Shown here: in pieces, positions 34,853-46,341 of the stretch | Layout of the letters: each line of letters begins with the position of its first letter | Numbering within the stretch: position 1 is the stretch's first letter | Assembly (NCBI RefSeq): GCF_029867415.1 | Contig: NC_081183.1 | Span: 50,361,133 to 50,425,132, forward strand | Length of the DNA: 64,000 bases | Source of the DNA: Vicia villosa | Lineage: Eukaryota; Streptophyta; Magnoliopsida; Fabales; Fabaceae | Reading direction: 5' to 3' | Notes under the pieces: model-generated | The model's input: only the letters and a program-made list of their open reading frames with translations | Database searches by the model: none | What the model was told of the DNA's origin: nothing | Position numbers and translations under genes: made by a program

Positions 34853-36978
34853 TTAGAAGGTTGGAAATTCATTCTTAAATCCTTCTAAGGCGTCTGACTC
34901 AAAGTTAAGTTTCTTGTTGAGTCGGGCCAAGCCTTGTTTCAATTGGCAGATATCTTTCTTTAGCTTTAAACCTTTTCGCCATGATTGATACCCTTCAACG
35001 CTTCCTGGTTGATAGTTTCAGACGAAGGAATATCCTTAGATTGAGCCAGATTTGTTTTCTTTTCCTCAAGGACGAGAATTTTGGCTTGAAGCTCCGCAAT
35101 CTGGGCTTGATAGTAGAGATTTCATCATAATAGGCTTTTCTTTCTCAGAAAATTTCTGGATCTTATCTTGAAAGTCTCTAACCTTTTTCTTAGAAGCTGC
35201 ACTGAAATCCCACTCTTTGTCCATTTCAAGAGCCTTGTTCTTCATTTGTAAGTCAGCATTTTTGCGTGTGACCAAGTCTCGCCAAACTTGGTTGAAGTAA
35301 GCTTCAAATCTGAAGAAGTACTGGGCAATATGATTGGGAAGTGGCGCTTTGAGTATTTGGTCTAACATTTTTCTTATCTCGCAACCAAGAGAGTCAGATT
35401 CCTCTAGAACAGTGAGAAACTCAGGTTCATGAATATGACCAAGAAGGTCACAAATTAGGGAAACTATCGGCGCTTCGATTTCAGATTCTAGGATAGAAGT
35501 TTGAATGGGAGTTTCTTGAATCAAGGAAGTTTCCCTAAGCCTTTGAAGACGCGGCAGAGCTTCAGAATTTCTTCTTGACTAAGAAGATTGTTGGAGGTAT
35601 TTTCTTCAGGAAGATTGATTGGATGAGTTTGAAAGCCAGTTTTGGGGGATGTGTCGACTGCGGCAAGAGTTGGTTGGACATCAGCTTTAGTTTTGGACGG
35701 CGAAAGGGTTGGTGGAACTTGTGCAGAACAATGAAGGTTCATTTCTTGATTAGTTTGGGCTACTAGAGAAGTGAGAATAGTAGTTGCTGCAGGCGTAGGT
35801 TGAGGTGGAGAATTGGTGGAATTAGTACCACTCCCAAAAGCATCTATTTTTTGTAGACTTGGAAGAGAGTGGGAGGAAGTCTTGTTGACGGTTGTTTCAC
35901 CTTTTTGAGGAAAGTCATCGACAATCACCAAGGGCTTATGATAAAAGAGCAACTTATGTATCAGATAAGCATTCGTCGAAAGAAGCAAAACAGTAACAAA
36001 ATGGTTATACCTCAACATTTGCTTCTCCTGATTTGTTCACACCTTTAGGAGGAGGCTTCTTGTTGTTTCTAGTTATGGTCTTCTTTTTCTTTGACGGTGT
36101 TGGAGGATTGGAAAAAATTTCACTTTCGTCAGGTTGTGGAGGTTGGTTTTCCTCTGGTTAATCTTTCAAAGTCTACTAAGAAACAAAGTTTCTCGTTAAG
36201 TCTAAGACAGGAAAAGAAATAAAAGTCAAGATGAGAAAGACATACCTTTCGTCTTGTGATTTGTTTTTTAGGGGGAGGTCCAGTGTTGGTCGAAGCTGCT
36301 TGACGTTTTTGCCCTGAATTTAACATTAGTTATTAAAAGCAAAGAGAACGAGTAATATCAGTAAGTATTAAAATACCTGTTTGACGATAGGGCCTTCGAC
36401 TTCGTTGACAGGTTCGTCACCAGAGAGATCTAAAAAGAATCAATGATACGTATGAATAAATAGGGAAGGACAATATAATAAATATTGGTTAAGAGGGGAA
36501 ATGCACCTTTGAAGAGTTGATCCTCCAAAATGTCATAAGCAGTATTTAGCCTTTCATATAAGCTGGTGTCGAAAAGTTGATAATAAATGTTCCACCACAT
36601 TTCAAATTATTTTGTTGTAAAATAAGAATTTTGAAAGGTAAAGTTGGGAAGTTCTAAACTTTTCCTGCTGAGAAATTTGAGGCAATCCGTATGGTTCACA
36701 GCTGTAAACTTTCGACCAGACCAACACATGTCAGTGGATCGACTGTAGAAACGTTTTGGCAACATCTGGCTCAGACCAAATTGTCTAGAGACCAAGTTTG
36801 GTTGATAACTTGTAAACCCATAACACTTTCATGTCGCTTCAATACGATGTGACAAAAGTGTAGGAGTTAGAAATGTAGACCAAATACCATTAAGTTGAGC
36901 ACGCAGAGTGGGGGTGTCGCCATGGGAGATGGCTCTAAACCAAGTAGGCCCAAAACACCTGTTGGAAAAAGGAGCCAT
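34853..36978 (-). CDS. Antisense multi-exon gene in element G, plant-mobile-domain-like
   Basis: It lies opposite to the coding strand of G, downstream of pol. From a candidate ATG at 36978 the minus strand reads GPTWFRAISHGDTPTLRAQL, then (after a frameshift near 36845) GFTSYQPNLVSRQFGLSQ and WWNIYYQLFD, which resembles the plant mobile domain. GT-AG boundaries are visible: introns about 36430-36506 and 36314-36376, a donor GTATGT at 36245, and another donor near 36018. The later exons are basic (GPPPKKQITRRK; TPSKKKK), then Ser/Thr/Pro-rich, then helical and coiled-coil-like (35066-35524) to a stop at 34853. Antisense ORFs in the 3' part of Tat/Grande elements are known; a spliced one with this domain order is what I infer here. 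Frame breaks near 36845 and 35521 suggest decay or missed introns. Confidence 0.55.
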
Positions 36979-39900
36979 AGACGCAAAAAAAGACTTTGCA
37001 GTTTGCAAAGAGTCTTATAAATTTGAAGAAATTTTGGCGGTTTTGTCATGCACTCGGTTTTTTACTATACCTCGTGAGAGATACGAACTGACTCTTCTTT
37101 TGTTTTTGAGTTTTGAAAACCAGAGAGTCGTCACCGACTTTTATTTTATCCAATTAAGGAAAGGTTTATAAAAGAAACAGAAAAAGACCTTTAAGAGATT
37201 TTGGGTACGGGGGTAGGTTATACAAAGGGAAGGTATTAGCACCCCTTTGTATCCATGGTTATCCATGGGCTCTTAATTGCGTAGCTCACTTGTTTTGAAT
37301 CATTTGTCTTGCCTTGAAATGCTTGTATGTGGTTTTAAAATTCATTTTGTAAATTGACTTTGTAATGATCCTTGTGCGGATGTATACAAAGTGTTTTATC
37401 TTTCGAAAGATGTTTTGAAAAAAAAGAACGTTAACTTCGTAATGATCCTTGTTTGGATATATACCAAGTATTGTCTTTTTTGAAAGTTTTATCTTGAAAA
37501 ACAATGATATATGAGACATTTGTTTGTTTTGATTTGAGCAAGCAATTAGGAGGTCTACCCTAAATTTATAAGGTCTTTTCCTATTTCCTTTAGAAAATTC
37601 TCCTTTTACCGGATGTAAACAAAGGTTCGATTTTGCCTTTAAAACAGTAAAAATTGGATTTTGAAAAGAGTAACAGAGGGATTACCCTAAGAGGTGAAAG
37701 TATGATTGTGTTCTGGTTCAGATATTTTTATCTTTGAAGTTAGTGATCTAACGCTTTGGTTTTTATCTTTGACATACACGCAGTTTTATATGTACTGGAA
37801 TTAAAATGCGGGAATGTAAAATGCGGAAAGTAAATCTACGCTATTACATCGATTGTGCGAGAAATTTAAACTACGCTATTTACATGAATTTGACAACCTA
37901 TACACTTATCTAGGAATTTAAATTGCAATAAGATAAAAGAAATATTTTTGGTTTTTTGGATGGTAGATTTTAATTAGAATTAATGCATAATTAATTTAAT
38001 TAAATGAGAAAAGGTAGAAATAAAATTTAAACCTAAAAGCTAAGTCTAAAATATTTTCATATTGCTTGTTAATTAATTTTAAAATAAAAACTTTTTTTTT
38101 GATTTTTTGAAGTTGTTTTGAAAATCATTAAGTTAAATTAACATATAATTATGCAAATAATTATACAAATAATTAAAACTTAAAGAGAAAAATATTCTAA
38201 ATATGTACAAAATTAGTCTATAATATATAAACCTAATTTAATAAAAAGAACAAATTTTTTTTGAATTTTTTGATTGGTTGAAATAATTAAAAAGCAAATA
38301 TATAAATATATACTAATTAATTAGACAAAATATTTTAATTATTAAGAAAAATAAAATATTTTTATGTCAAAAATTAATAGATTATTTTATAAACCTAAAA
38401 GTGAAATTAAAATTATTTTTGGATTTTTGAAGGTATTTTTAATCAATTATGCAAGAAAAAAAACAAATTAATTAAGAAAATACTAATTTATATGATTCAG
38501 TGTGGCAAACCCTTAGGGTCTATGGTGAACCTGCAAGACAAGGAGCGTTAGATGAGAGAATCAGAATGATTTGATGGTCATAGATGCGTGGCACATGGAA
38601 ATAGCCTAGTCAGCGAAGCACCAGATCTGGGGATAAAACAAAACGCGCGTTTTTCAAACTGGCCAATCAAATGGCGCCACGCAGTCACCTTCAACCTCCA
38701 GCCCGCCGCCTTAGGTCTGTAACTGTAGGTAAAGGTTTTACCTACAGTTTTTGTCCGTCGCTACAAACCTGCAACCTATCAAAACTCCATACAAGCATAA
38801 AAAATTCATTATGAAACCATGGTTGAGTTCGTATGGACCTCACGAACTCATTAGAACCCTTATTTTTCTGGAATTTCGCTTAAAACGAAGACCCCTCTTT
38901 TAAAAATTGAAAACCCTAAAATGGTATCTACTTCGTTTTGCACTTAAACTTTAATTAAACCACCCAGAAAGCATCCATACTTCATCATTAGTACAAATAC
39001 AAGGTTAAATTCAATTAAAATTACATGTAAGTATGTGTTAGAACTTGATTTAGTTCTTGACAAACCGTGGCTTATATAGATCGATTTGTGAGGCTATGAG
39101 GCTTGCAATTGATCTGAATATGTTCAATGATGTTCAGGGATGATGTTTGAATGTTTTGTTTAGATTGAAACTTGCTTGAACTCAAAATTCGAATTTTAAT
39201 TTTCTTTGAAAATTTCAAGTTCATACAAGCATGATACAAGTATATGATAGGCTCTAAATTCGTGTCTCCTTTGCTACTGAAATGTTCTACTCCATTTATA
39301 AGACATGGAGGGACTTAAATCTTAAGCTAACAAGCATTAAGTGCCTTTGAATTTTTGACTTTTTTAATAATATATAGCTTTGAATTCAAGCAACCATGGC
39401 TTGAGTTTTCTTCACTCTCTTGCCCTAGGCCTGCTGTACCTTCATGCTGCAGAGCTTTGAATGATTCTTGGTGACTCATACTTAAGAACAAAGGTACATA
39501 ACATTATCCTTCACCGTTTCTTTTTCAATTTAATTTTAAATGAAATAAAATTAAACCAAAAAAAAGAAATAAAATGTTATGGGCCTTAGGTTTGTCGTGG
39601 GAGGCCCTTAGCATTGTTAGAAGCATGTTTGGATCATGGAAACTTGGCCCCTTTTGAAAAAAAACACTTTTGATCAATATTGATTTCATGCATTTTCCCA
39701 AAAAATAGCCAACTTTAACAAGGCATAAATCCCTCAATTTTTATCATATGAAGGATTTCTTGTACTTTTTAGAAACCTCAAGATGTCCTCTACAAGCCAC
39801 TTTGGAAACTTTTTTTCATTTGGAGAAGTTATCTTGATGTTATGGCCTTTGACAAAAAACCACTTTTTGTTGACTTTGAAAATGACCTGTAATGTCTGAG

Positions 39901-40898
39901 CTCATATTTTTCAAATGGTGAATCCAATGATCATGGGACCAATTGCATTTGAAAGATAATTGAATTTCCTTCAAAACAAGCTTTGGTTGGAATTTTTTGA
40001 ATGAATGAGGAGAGAGTTATGGTCAGTCAAAGTTCAGTTGACTTTTTAGGAGAAAACCCTAATTTTGAAACTTAGGGTTTTGTTGATTTTTGATCTTTCC
40101 TTGATGAATTATGATCAACCAATGATCAAATGATGAATCTTTTGACAAAATATGGATGTTGACAAAAAGTTTCATTTTTGACTGTCTGTTGACTTTTCGG
40201 TCAAACTGGTCGTCTGTTGACTGTTTGAGCTGCTGACTGTGCGTCTGAGCGAATTGAAGTTTGAAAATTTGTATAGTGGTACTTTGAGATATATGGAGGT
40301 CCATGAAATCCATTTTAAGTCTCAAAAAAACTTGTTCTCCTGAAAAAAACAAAAACCCTAGTTAGGGACTGTTCGTGTAGGAGACAGTTGAGCGTACCTG
40401 ATTTTTGTGCAGTGCTGAGTCTCTTCTGATCATGTGATTATCAGAAGACTTCTAGAACAAAAATCTTGGAATTGTGAAATGCAAAAGATTGATTTGATTG
40501 ATGGTACAAAATACGGAGAATTGCACTGTCAGCGGGTTTGACTGTCAACTGACTGTTCAGGCATTAACGTAACAGTTAAAGTGAAAATTCAACAGTTAAA
40601 GTTAATTTTTTTCTTTTTTCCTTTTGTTGTGTTAATGGTGAAAATTTATTTACATGAGTTGTTTGAAAAACACAGACATAATAAACAAAATTACCGATAA
40701 TAACCTTGAAAAATATTTAAGGCACAGAAAAATAAATATTTAACTGGCAGAAAACACACAAGATATTATCTGGATAATTAAACTGCAATACGACAAATAG
40801 TACGACATTTAATACTGACAGTACAAATATTACATAATATAATGAACAGTACGACAAATAAACGGTACATTATTTGAGAACAAAAGATACGACAACCT

Positions 40899-41066
40899 TT
40901 AAAAATGACGATTAAAAACCCATGCTATAAATAACAGCATATAGATGATCGGGAGCGCAAACAACCCAGGTCCGCATTTTTCAGGACTGTGCAAACAGAA
41001 AAAGGACATGATCACCACCACGACGGTGATGACCATAAGAAAACACGTATCCATCCACTTCGCCAT
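40899..41066 (-). CDS. 55-codon two-membrane-segment ORF inside LTR I
   Basis: The ATG at 41066 has an A three bases before it and a G after it, a good plant start context, and lies about 95 bp downstream of the LTR TATA box, so it would be the first start codon of the LTR transcript. The product begins MAKWMDTC, has a hydrophobic run rich in Val/Ile (about residues 9-25), a short loop with Cys/Pro/Lys (HSPEKCGPG), a second hydrophobic run (about 35-51) and a basic end (NRHF). I recognise no family. LTR A has no counterpart at the same place. It could be a chance ORF. Confidence 0.4.
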   Translation of the reverse strand: MAKWMDTCFLMVITVVVVIMSFFCLHSPEKCGPGLFALPIIYMLLFIAWVFNRHF

Positions 41067-41158
41067 TTTTGCCGGGGAAGAAGAGAAAATAAATATGAGG
41101 TAGAAATTGGAGATATGAGTTGAAATTTGATGTGAGAATTTATGGAAAAAATGAGAGG

Positions 41159-41166
41159 TATTTATA
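41159..41166 (-). promoter_or_regulatory. TATA box of LTR I
   Basis: TATAAATA on the minus strand, followed by a pyrimidine-rich leader (CCTCTCATTTTTTCC). It is the likely element promoter. From this 3' LTR, transcription would run out into G. Confidence 0.65.
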
Positions 41167-41726
41167 GAGTGAAAAGAAGGATAAAGACGTTGGGGAATGA
41201 AGTGATTCCGTACAAAAAAGGAAAATTTGAGTGGTAGTAGGATTTGAAAGAAAGTGTATGGTAGGGTTTGAAAAAGGGAGATGTGTAGAATAAAGTTAGG
41301 ATTTAATTTTGAAAGAAAGAGATTTGAAAAGAAAGGAAAAGATTTTGAAAATAATAGAATATAGTACAAAAATTAGTGGGAAACAAAAACTAATAATAAT
41401 TTACTTGTTACCAGTACAGTCTGAATCCCCGAACTTTGCGCCTGCAAAATTTAATTCTGTACCAATTGCGTCAGTACTATTTATCTGCAAATAAATCTCA
41501 AATAAACAACATGTGTGAAATGATAAACAGTACTTGGCGTTTGTGTAAGAATAAATTTAACAGCGAACCAAAATACCGTATAAGAAATATTCTAAAAACT
41601 GAGTGTTCATAAAATCAGGATATTTATGAAATAAAATCCAAGATTATATGAAACTCTCAATTTTTAGACAGAAGTCTGTTGCCTTCTTTTTTTGAAAAAG
41701 ATGCGGGCAAATTTTGGTGTATAACA

Positions 41727-41737
41727 GTTGCCCCTAT
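41727..41737 (-). other. Polypurine tract of element I
   Basis: AATAGGGGCAA on the minus strand, preceded by AGGTTTAAGAAGATTG as in element A. Confidence 0.8.
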
Positions 41738-42012
41738 TCAATCTTCTTAAACCTGAAGAGATTGATTGGAATCTGAAGGTAGAAGATGATTGAATATTTA
41801 GATGCCCTGAAAATTTGCACTTACCTCCACCGAAAGTGATGTTGGAAATTGCATTTCAGTGTTGTCTGAGAAATGTTGTTGGTAGATCGAAACATTACCT
41901 GAGATGGGCTTTCAAATGCCATCTGGTAAATCTGTTGATGGTTTGTTCATCAGAATGAATCCATTGATTATATCTTGATGAAGGATTTGAAAACCTCTGC
42001 GTTTACCGTTTC

Positions 42013-42372
42013 GGAACCGTCCAAGGTTACCGCTTTAAGTCTGGGAGGCTGATCGTTACGGAACTGTCCAATGTTTTTCCGTTTTAGATTTTGAAAGTTC
42101 ATCTATGAGGAACCGTCTGAGGTATCAGCTTTAGATCTTTGAAGGTTGATCGTTGTGGAACCGTCTGAGGTATCCGCTTTGGATCTTGAAGATTGATCGT
42201 TGTGGAACCGTCTGAGGTATCCGCTTTGGATCTTGAAGATTGATCGTTTTGGAACCGTCTGAGGTATCCGCTTTAGATCTTTGAAGGTAGATCATGAAGG
42301 AACCGTCCAAGGTATCGACTTAGATCTGAAGGTAGATCATGAAGGAACCGTCCAAGGTATCGACTTAGATCT
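42013..42372 (-). repeat. ~47-bp tandem repeats in 3' UTR of element I
   Basis: On the plus strand, units start GGAACCGTC at 42013, 42059, 42109, 42157, 42204, 42251, 42299 and 42344, with spacings of 45-50 bp. Each contains GAGGTATCCGCTTTGGATCT or a variant. The three central units are nearly identical. Confidence 0.92.
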
Positions 42373-43710
42373 GTGTTGCTTATTTTGAGTTGATAGGTGA
42401 TTTGGAAAGAAAGATCTCTTCAGAATGAATCTTTGGCTTGATTATATCTGAGAGGAATGTTCGTTTGAATATAATTCAGGGGAACACTGCATGTGATTGA
42501 GAACAACTTTTCTGAGGATATTCGTCCACCTGAAAAAAATCAAGTTAGTGACATGCAATGTTATGATGCATGTAATGTATATGTTGAGATTCTCAAACTA
42601 AATAAGAAGCGTGCATGTTATGTATGCGTTTGTCATGAAACATTATATGCTATGTATGAATATGCGTATGATGTATGACTTATGCAATTTAGAGCGTATC
42701 AAACTTCTGGTTGGGAAAATAAATCCCTGCTTGCTATTTTGGAAACGGAGGCATTGATGATTATTGATGATTTTTTCTATCTTGTTCGAGTATACTTAGC
42801 TGGGGAAATTCCTCACGGACCAGAGTACTCTGTTGAGGGATCTTTGACTACCGCTTGGGGATGAAGGTAATTTGAAAGTTCTGATTTTGATGCCCTTTGA
42901 ATGGGAATGAGAAAGATGCATAATCCTCCGATGCACTATTTGACCAAGCCTTGGTGTGGAGACCACACCTTCTGAGGATAGTGATCTTGAACAGCCCTGC
43001 TGGGGAATAGGATTTCTCGAATCACTTTGTTGGAGAGAAAAATCTCATTGAGGAATTTGCTGAGAAATACGTCTCTGTTGGGGAATTTTCTTCTGAAGCT
43101 GGTTTCGGGATGATGTCCAGATGATTGGGAAACTACCTGAATGCTCTTCCTATTTTTCTTATAAACATCTGTCATATTCAAGTGCATATGTTCATTCAAA
43201 ATTATCATTGGGACGTTTACGTATTCAAAACAGAAAAAGTGAAAACATTGATTTTGAGCATGAGCTGCATTGATTTTGAAAAAGAGCCATAATAGGCTGA
43301 TTAGTACAAGGAGACAAAAATTCTAGTAGTAGGAAATTGTCATAAAGCTTTGAAAAGTACTTATAAAGAGAAATAGCTATGTGAAAACAATCCAGTCAAG
43401 TTTCAACTCTGCTATTGCCAATCTGTCTTCGAGTATCTCATCCCTCACTTGTTGGAAGAAAATGATTGGACTGATTGGTGCCTTTGATGTGTTGAACTTT
43501 GAAGGTGAGTAGGTAGCTTAACGGGACATAGTCTTATGCTTTATTCCCTAACTTTTGCCTAGGCTGCCTTTTCAGGTTTTCAGCCTATCAGGATAATTAT
43601 TATTTACTCTCTAATTTTTGCCTGGATCGCCCTTGCAGGTTTTCAATCCACCGAGATGCTCATTTTTTCCTAAGTTGCCCTTTCAGGTTTTTAACTTAGC
43701 GAGCTTTTCT
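42373..43710 (-). other. Remaining 3' UTR of element I
   Basis: No coding signal in 1.3 kb. Near 42985-43095 there is a ~33-bp quasi-repeat around TGCTGGGGAAT/TTGGAGAGAAA. Near 43553-43703 there are three copies of a segment with GCCYTTTCAGGTTTTCA, just downstream of the pol stop. These are weaker arrays than the one at 42013. Confidence 0.6.
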
Positions 43711-45435
43711 TTAAGCGAAGTACTTTTTGACTATGTCCGCATTTACAGGGTGTAGGAAATCCTAGCCATCCATAGTGGTAAGCAACATGGCTCCGCCGGA
43801 AAATACTTTCTTGATTACAAACGGTCCCTCATAAGTGGGAGTCCATTTGCCCCTGGGGTCACCTTGTGGTAGGATGATACGTTTGACAACCAAGTCACCG
43901 GTTTGGTATGCCTGACTTTTGACTTTCTTGTTGAAGGCTTTGATCATACGCTTCTGGTACAACTGACCATGACAAATAGCTGCGAGCCTCTTCTCATCAA
44001 TCAAGTTTATCTGGTCCAACCGAGTCTGAATCCAATCATCTTCATCTAGATCAGCCTCTTTCATAATCCTTAGGGAAGGAATCTAAACTTCAATTGGAAG
44101 AACTGCCTCCATACCATAGACTAAGGAAAATGGAGTTGCCCCTGTTGAAGTACGCGCTGATGTGCGATAACCATGAAGAGCAAAAGGTAACATCTCATGC
44201 CAGTCTTTGTAGGTTACTGTCATCTTTTGTATGATCTTTTTAATGTTCTTGTTGGCAGCTTCTACCGCGCTATTCATCTTTGGTCGATATGGAGATAAAT
44301 TATGATGTTTGATCTTGAACTGTGTGCAGAGTTCAGTAATCATTCTGTTGTTTAAATTTGTGCCATTGTCTGTGATGATCCTTTCAGGGATGCCATACCG
44401 ACAAATGAGATTGTGCTTGATAAACCGAGCCACAACATTCTTGGTGACTGAAGCAAACAAGGCTGCTTCTACCCACTTTGTGAAGTAATTAATAGCGACC
44501 AGGATAAAACGATGTCCGTTAGAAGCAGTAGGCTTGATTTCTCCAATCATATCAATACCCCACATTGCAAAAGGCCAAGGGGCCGTCAGGACGTTTAACG
44601 GGACTGGAGGTACATGTACTTTGTCGGCATATATCTGACATTTGTGACAAGTTCTGGAGTGATGCTGGCAGTCTGTCTCCATGGTAGACCAGTAATAACC
44701 TGCTCGTAAGATCTTTTTAGCCATTGTATGTCCACTTGAATGAGTACCAAAAGCACCATCATGTATGTCTTCCATAATCTGTTCCGCTTCCTTCTTGTTT
44801 ACACAACGAAGCAAAGTCGAGTCATAGTTGCGTTTGTACAGGATTCCATTACTTAGAAAGAATTTAGCAGCAAATCTTCTTAGAAACTTTCTATCGTTAA
44901 TGGATGCCCCTTCAGGGTACTCCTGAGCTTCGAGATTTCTTTTTACTTCATGGAACCATGGTTTTTCTTCCACTACTTCAGTATCAATCTCATTGCAATA
45001 GGCTGGTTCATCCTGTCTGTAAATGGTGATCATCGGTGCCTCATTGTCCCACCTAACTTTGAACATAGATGACATGGTAGCTAGAGCATCAGCTAGTTGG
45101 TTTTCTTCGCGCGGGATATGTTCAAAAGTGATTTCTTCAAAGTAGGGAATCAAGCTCAGCACATATTCTTTGTATGGAATTAGATTCGGGCGCTTCGTGT
45201 CCCATTCCTCTTTGACTTGATAAATTACAAGCGCCGAGTCTCCGTAGACCTCTAGGAACTTAATTCTTAGATCGATTGCAGCTTTGAGACCCAGAATACA
45301 TGCTTCATACTTAGCTATATTGTTAGTGCAGTTGAAGCATAATTTGGCAGTGAATGGTGTATAACCTCCTGCAGGGGAAATGATCACAGCTCCGATGCCA
45401 TTGCCAAGTGCATTAGAAGCTCCATCAAAAACCAT
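43711..45435 (-). pseudogene. pol: Element I archaeal-type RNase H and integrase
   Basis: The 450-codon frame 44083-45435 opens with VFDGASNALGNGIGAVI, KYEACILGL and VYGDSALVI (acidic residues near 4, 44 and 66 of the archaeal-type RNase H, a fourth near 116). The integrase follows: HDGAFGTHSSGH and CHKCQ (zinc site, about 225-266), then Asp about 295 (WGIDMIG), Asp 356 (TDNGTN) and Glu 392 (SAVEAANKN). In-frame nonsense codons at 44083-44085 and at about 43762 split the C-terminus, which carries GDLVVKR and GPFVIKKVF. The original stop is at 43711-43713. The catalytic residues are intact. Confidence 0.9.
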
Positions 45436-45477
45436 AGTCCATCGGGACCCTGGCTCGGGTCCTTCCTCTGGTCCTGG

Positions 45478-46341
45478 TTATTCGTAGTCAGCAACTAGCA
45501 TAATGTCTTCATCTGGGAAGTCAAAGTTCAATGCTTGATAATCATCCACTGCTTGATGAGCCAGATGATCAGCTACCACACTTCCTTTGATTGCTTTTTG
45601 TGAAGTGTACTGGATGTCATACTCTGTTAAGATCATTTGCCATCTTGCTATTCTTCCAGAGAGAGCAGGTTTTTCGAACACATACTTGATGGGATCCATT
45701 TTGGAGATCAGGAAAGTGGTATGGTTTAGCATATACTGTCTTAGTCGGCGAGCCGCCCATGCTAAGGCACAACAAGTTTTCTCGAGTAGTGAGTATCTTG
45801 TTTCACAATCGGTAAACTTTTTGCTAAGATAGTAGATCGCATGCTCCTTTCGGCCAGACTCGTCATGTTGCCCCAGTACACACCCCATTGAATCTTCTAA
45901 CACTGTCAGGTACATTATCAGAGGTCTCCCTTCCACTGGAGGTAACAAGATTGGTGGTTTTTGAAGATATTCTTTGATTTTATCAAAGGCTAATTGGCAT
46001 TTTTCATTCCATCTTTCAACTTGATCTTTCTTCAATAGTTTGAAGATCGGCACACAAGTAGTAGTCATATGGGCAATAAATCTGGCTATGTAATTCAGAC
46101 GTCCCAAGAATCCTCTGACTTGTTTCTCGATACGGGGTATGGGCATTTCTTGAATGGCTTTGAACTTGGCAGGATCAACTTCAATACCTTTGCTGCTGAC
46201 GATGAAACCTAAGAGTTTACCGGATCTTACTCCAAAGGTACACTTGTTCGGATTCAGTCGTAACCTGTACTTCTTGAGTCTGTCAAACAGCTTGTGCAGA
46301 TGACCCAAATGTTCTTCTTCGGTGTTGGAATTTGCAATCAT
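45478..46341 (-). pseudogene. pol: Element I RT thumb and Ty3-type RNase H
   Basis: The 287-codon frame continues RT after the YVDD break (EEEHLGHLHKLFDRLKKYRLRLNPNKC, LLGFIVS, VRGFLGRLNYIARFIA), followed by RNase H (AFDKIKEYLQKPPIL, MYLTVLEDSMGCVLGQ, ETRYSLLEKTCCALAWA). The expected acidic residue in the first RNase H motif is not obvious here. A TAA at 45478-45480 falls in the linker to the archaeal-type RNase H. Confidence 0.88.

Larger units (their letters stand above)
37049..41726 (-). mobile_element. 3' LTR of Ogre-like Tat element I
   Basis: On the plus strand it runs from TGCACTCGG to GGTGTATAACA (4,678 bp). On the minus strand it starts TGTTATACACC directly after the polypurine tract and ends with the GTCGGTGACGACTC-like block also found in LTR A. 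A TATA box is at 41159-41166 with a small ORF downstream of it. The middle (37900-38480) is very AT-rich, and several stretches of more than 300 bp have no ORF or motif I recognise. It inserted 70 bp upstream of the ATG of the antisense gene of G. Confidence 0.85.

Noticed and set aside
42493..43208. Short ORFs in the 3' UTR of I taken as host exons
   Set aside because: No splice sites or conserved domains, and the position between pol and LTR explains the sequence.
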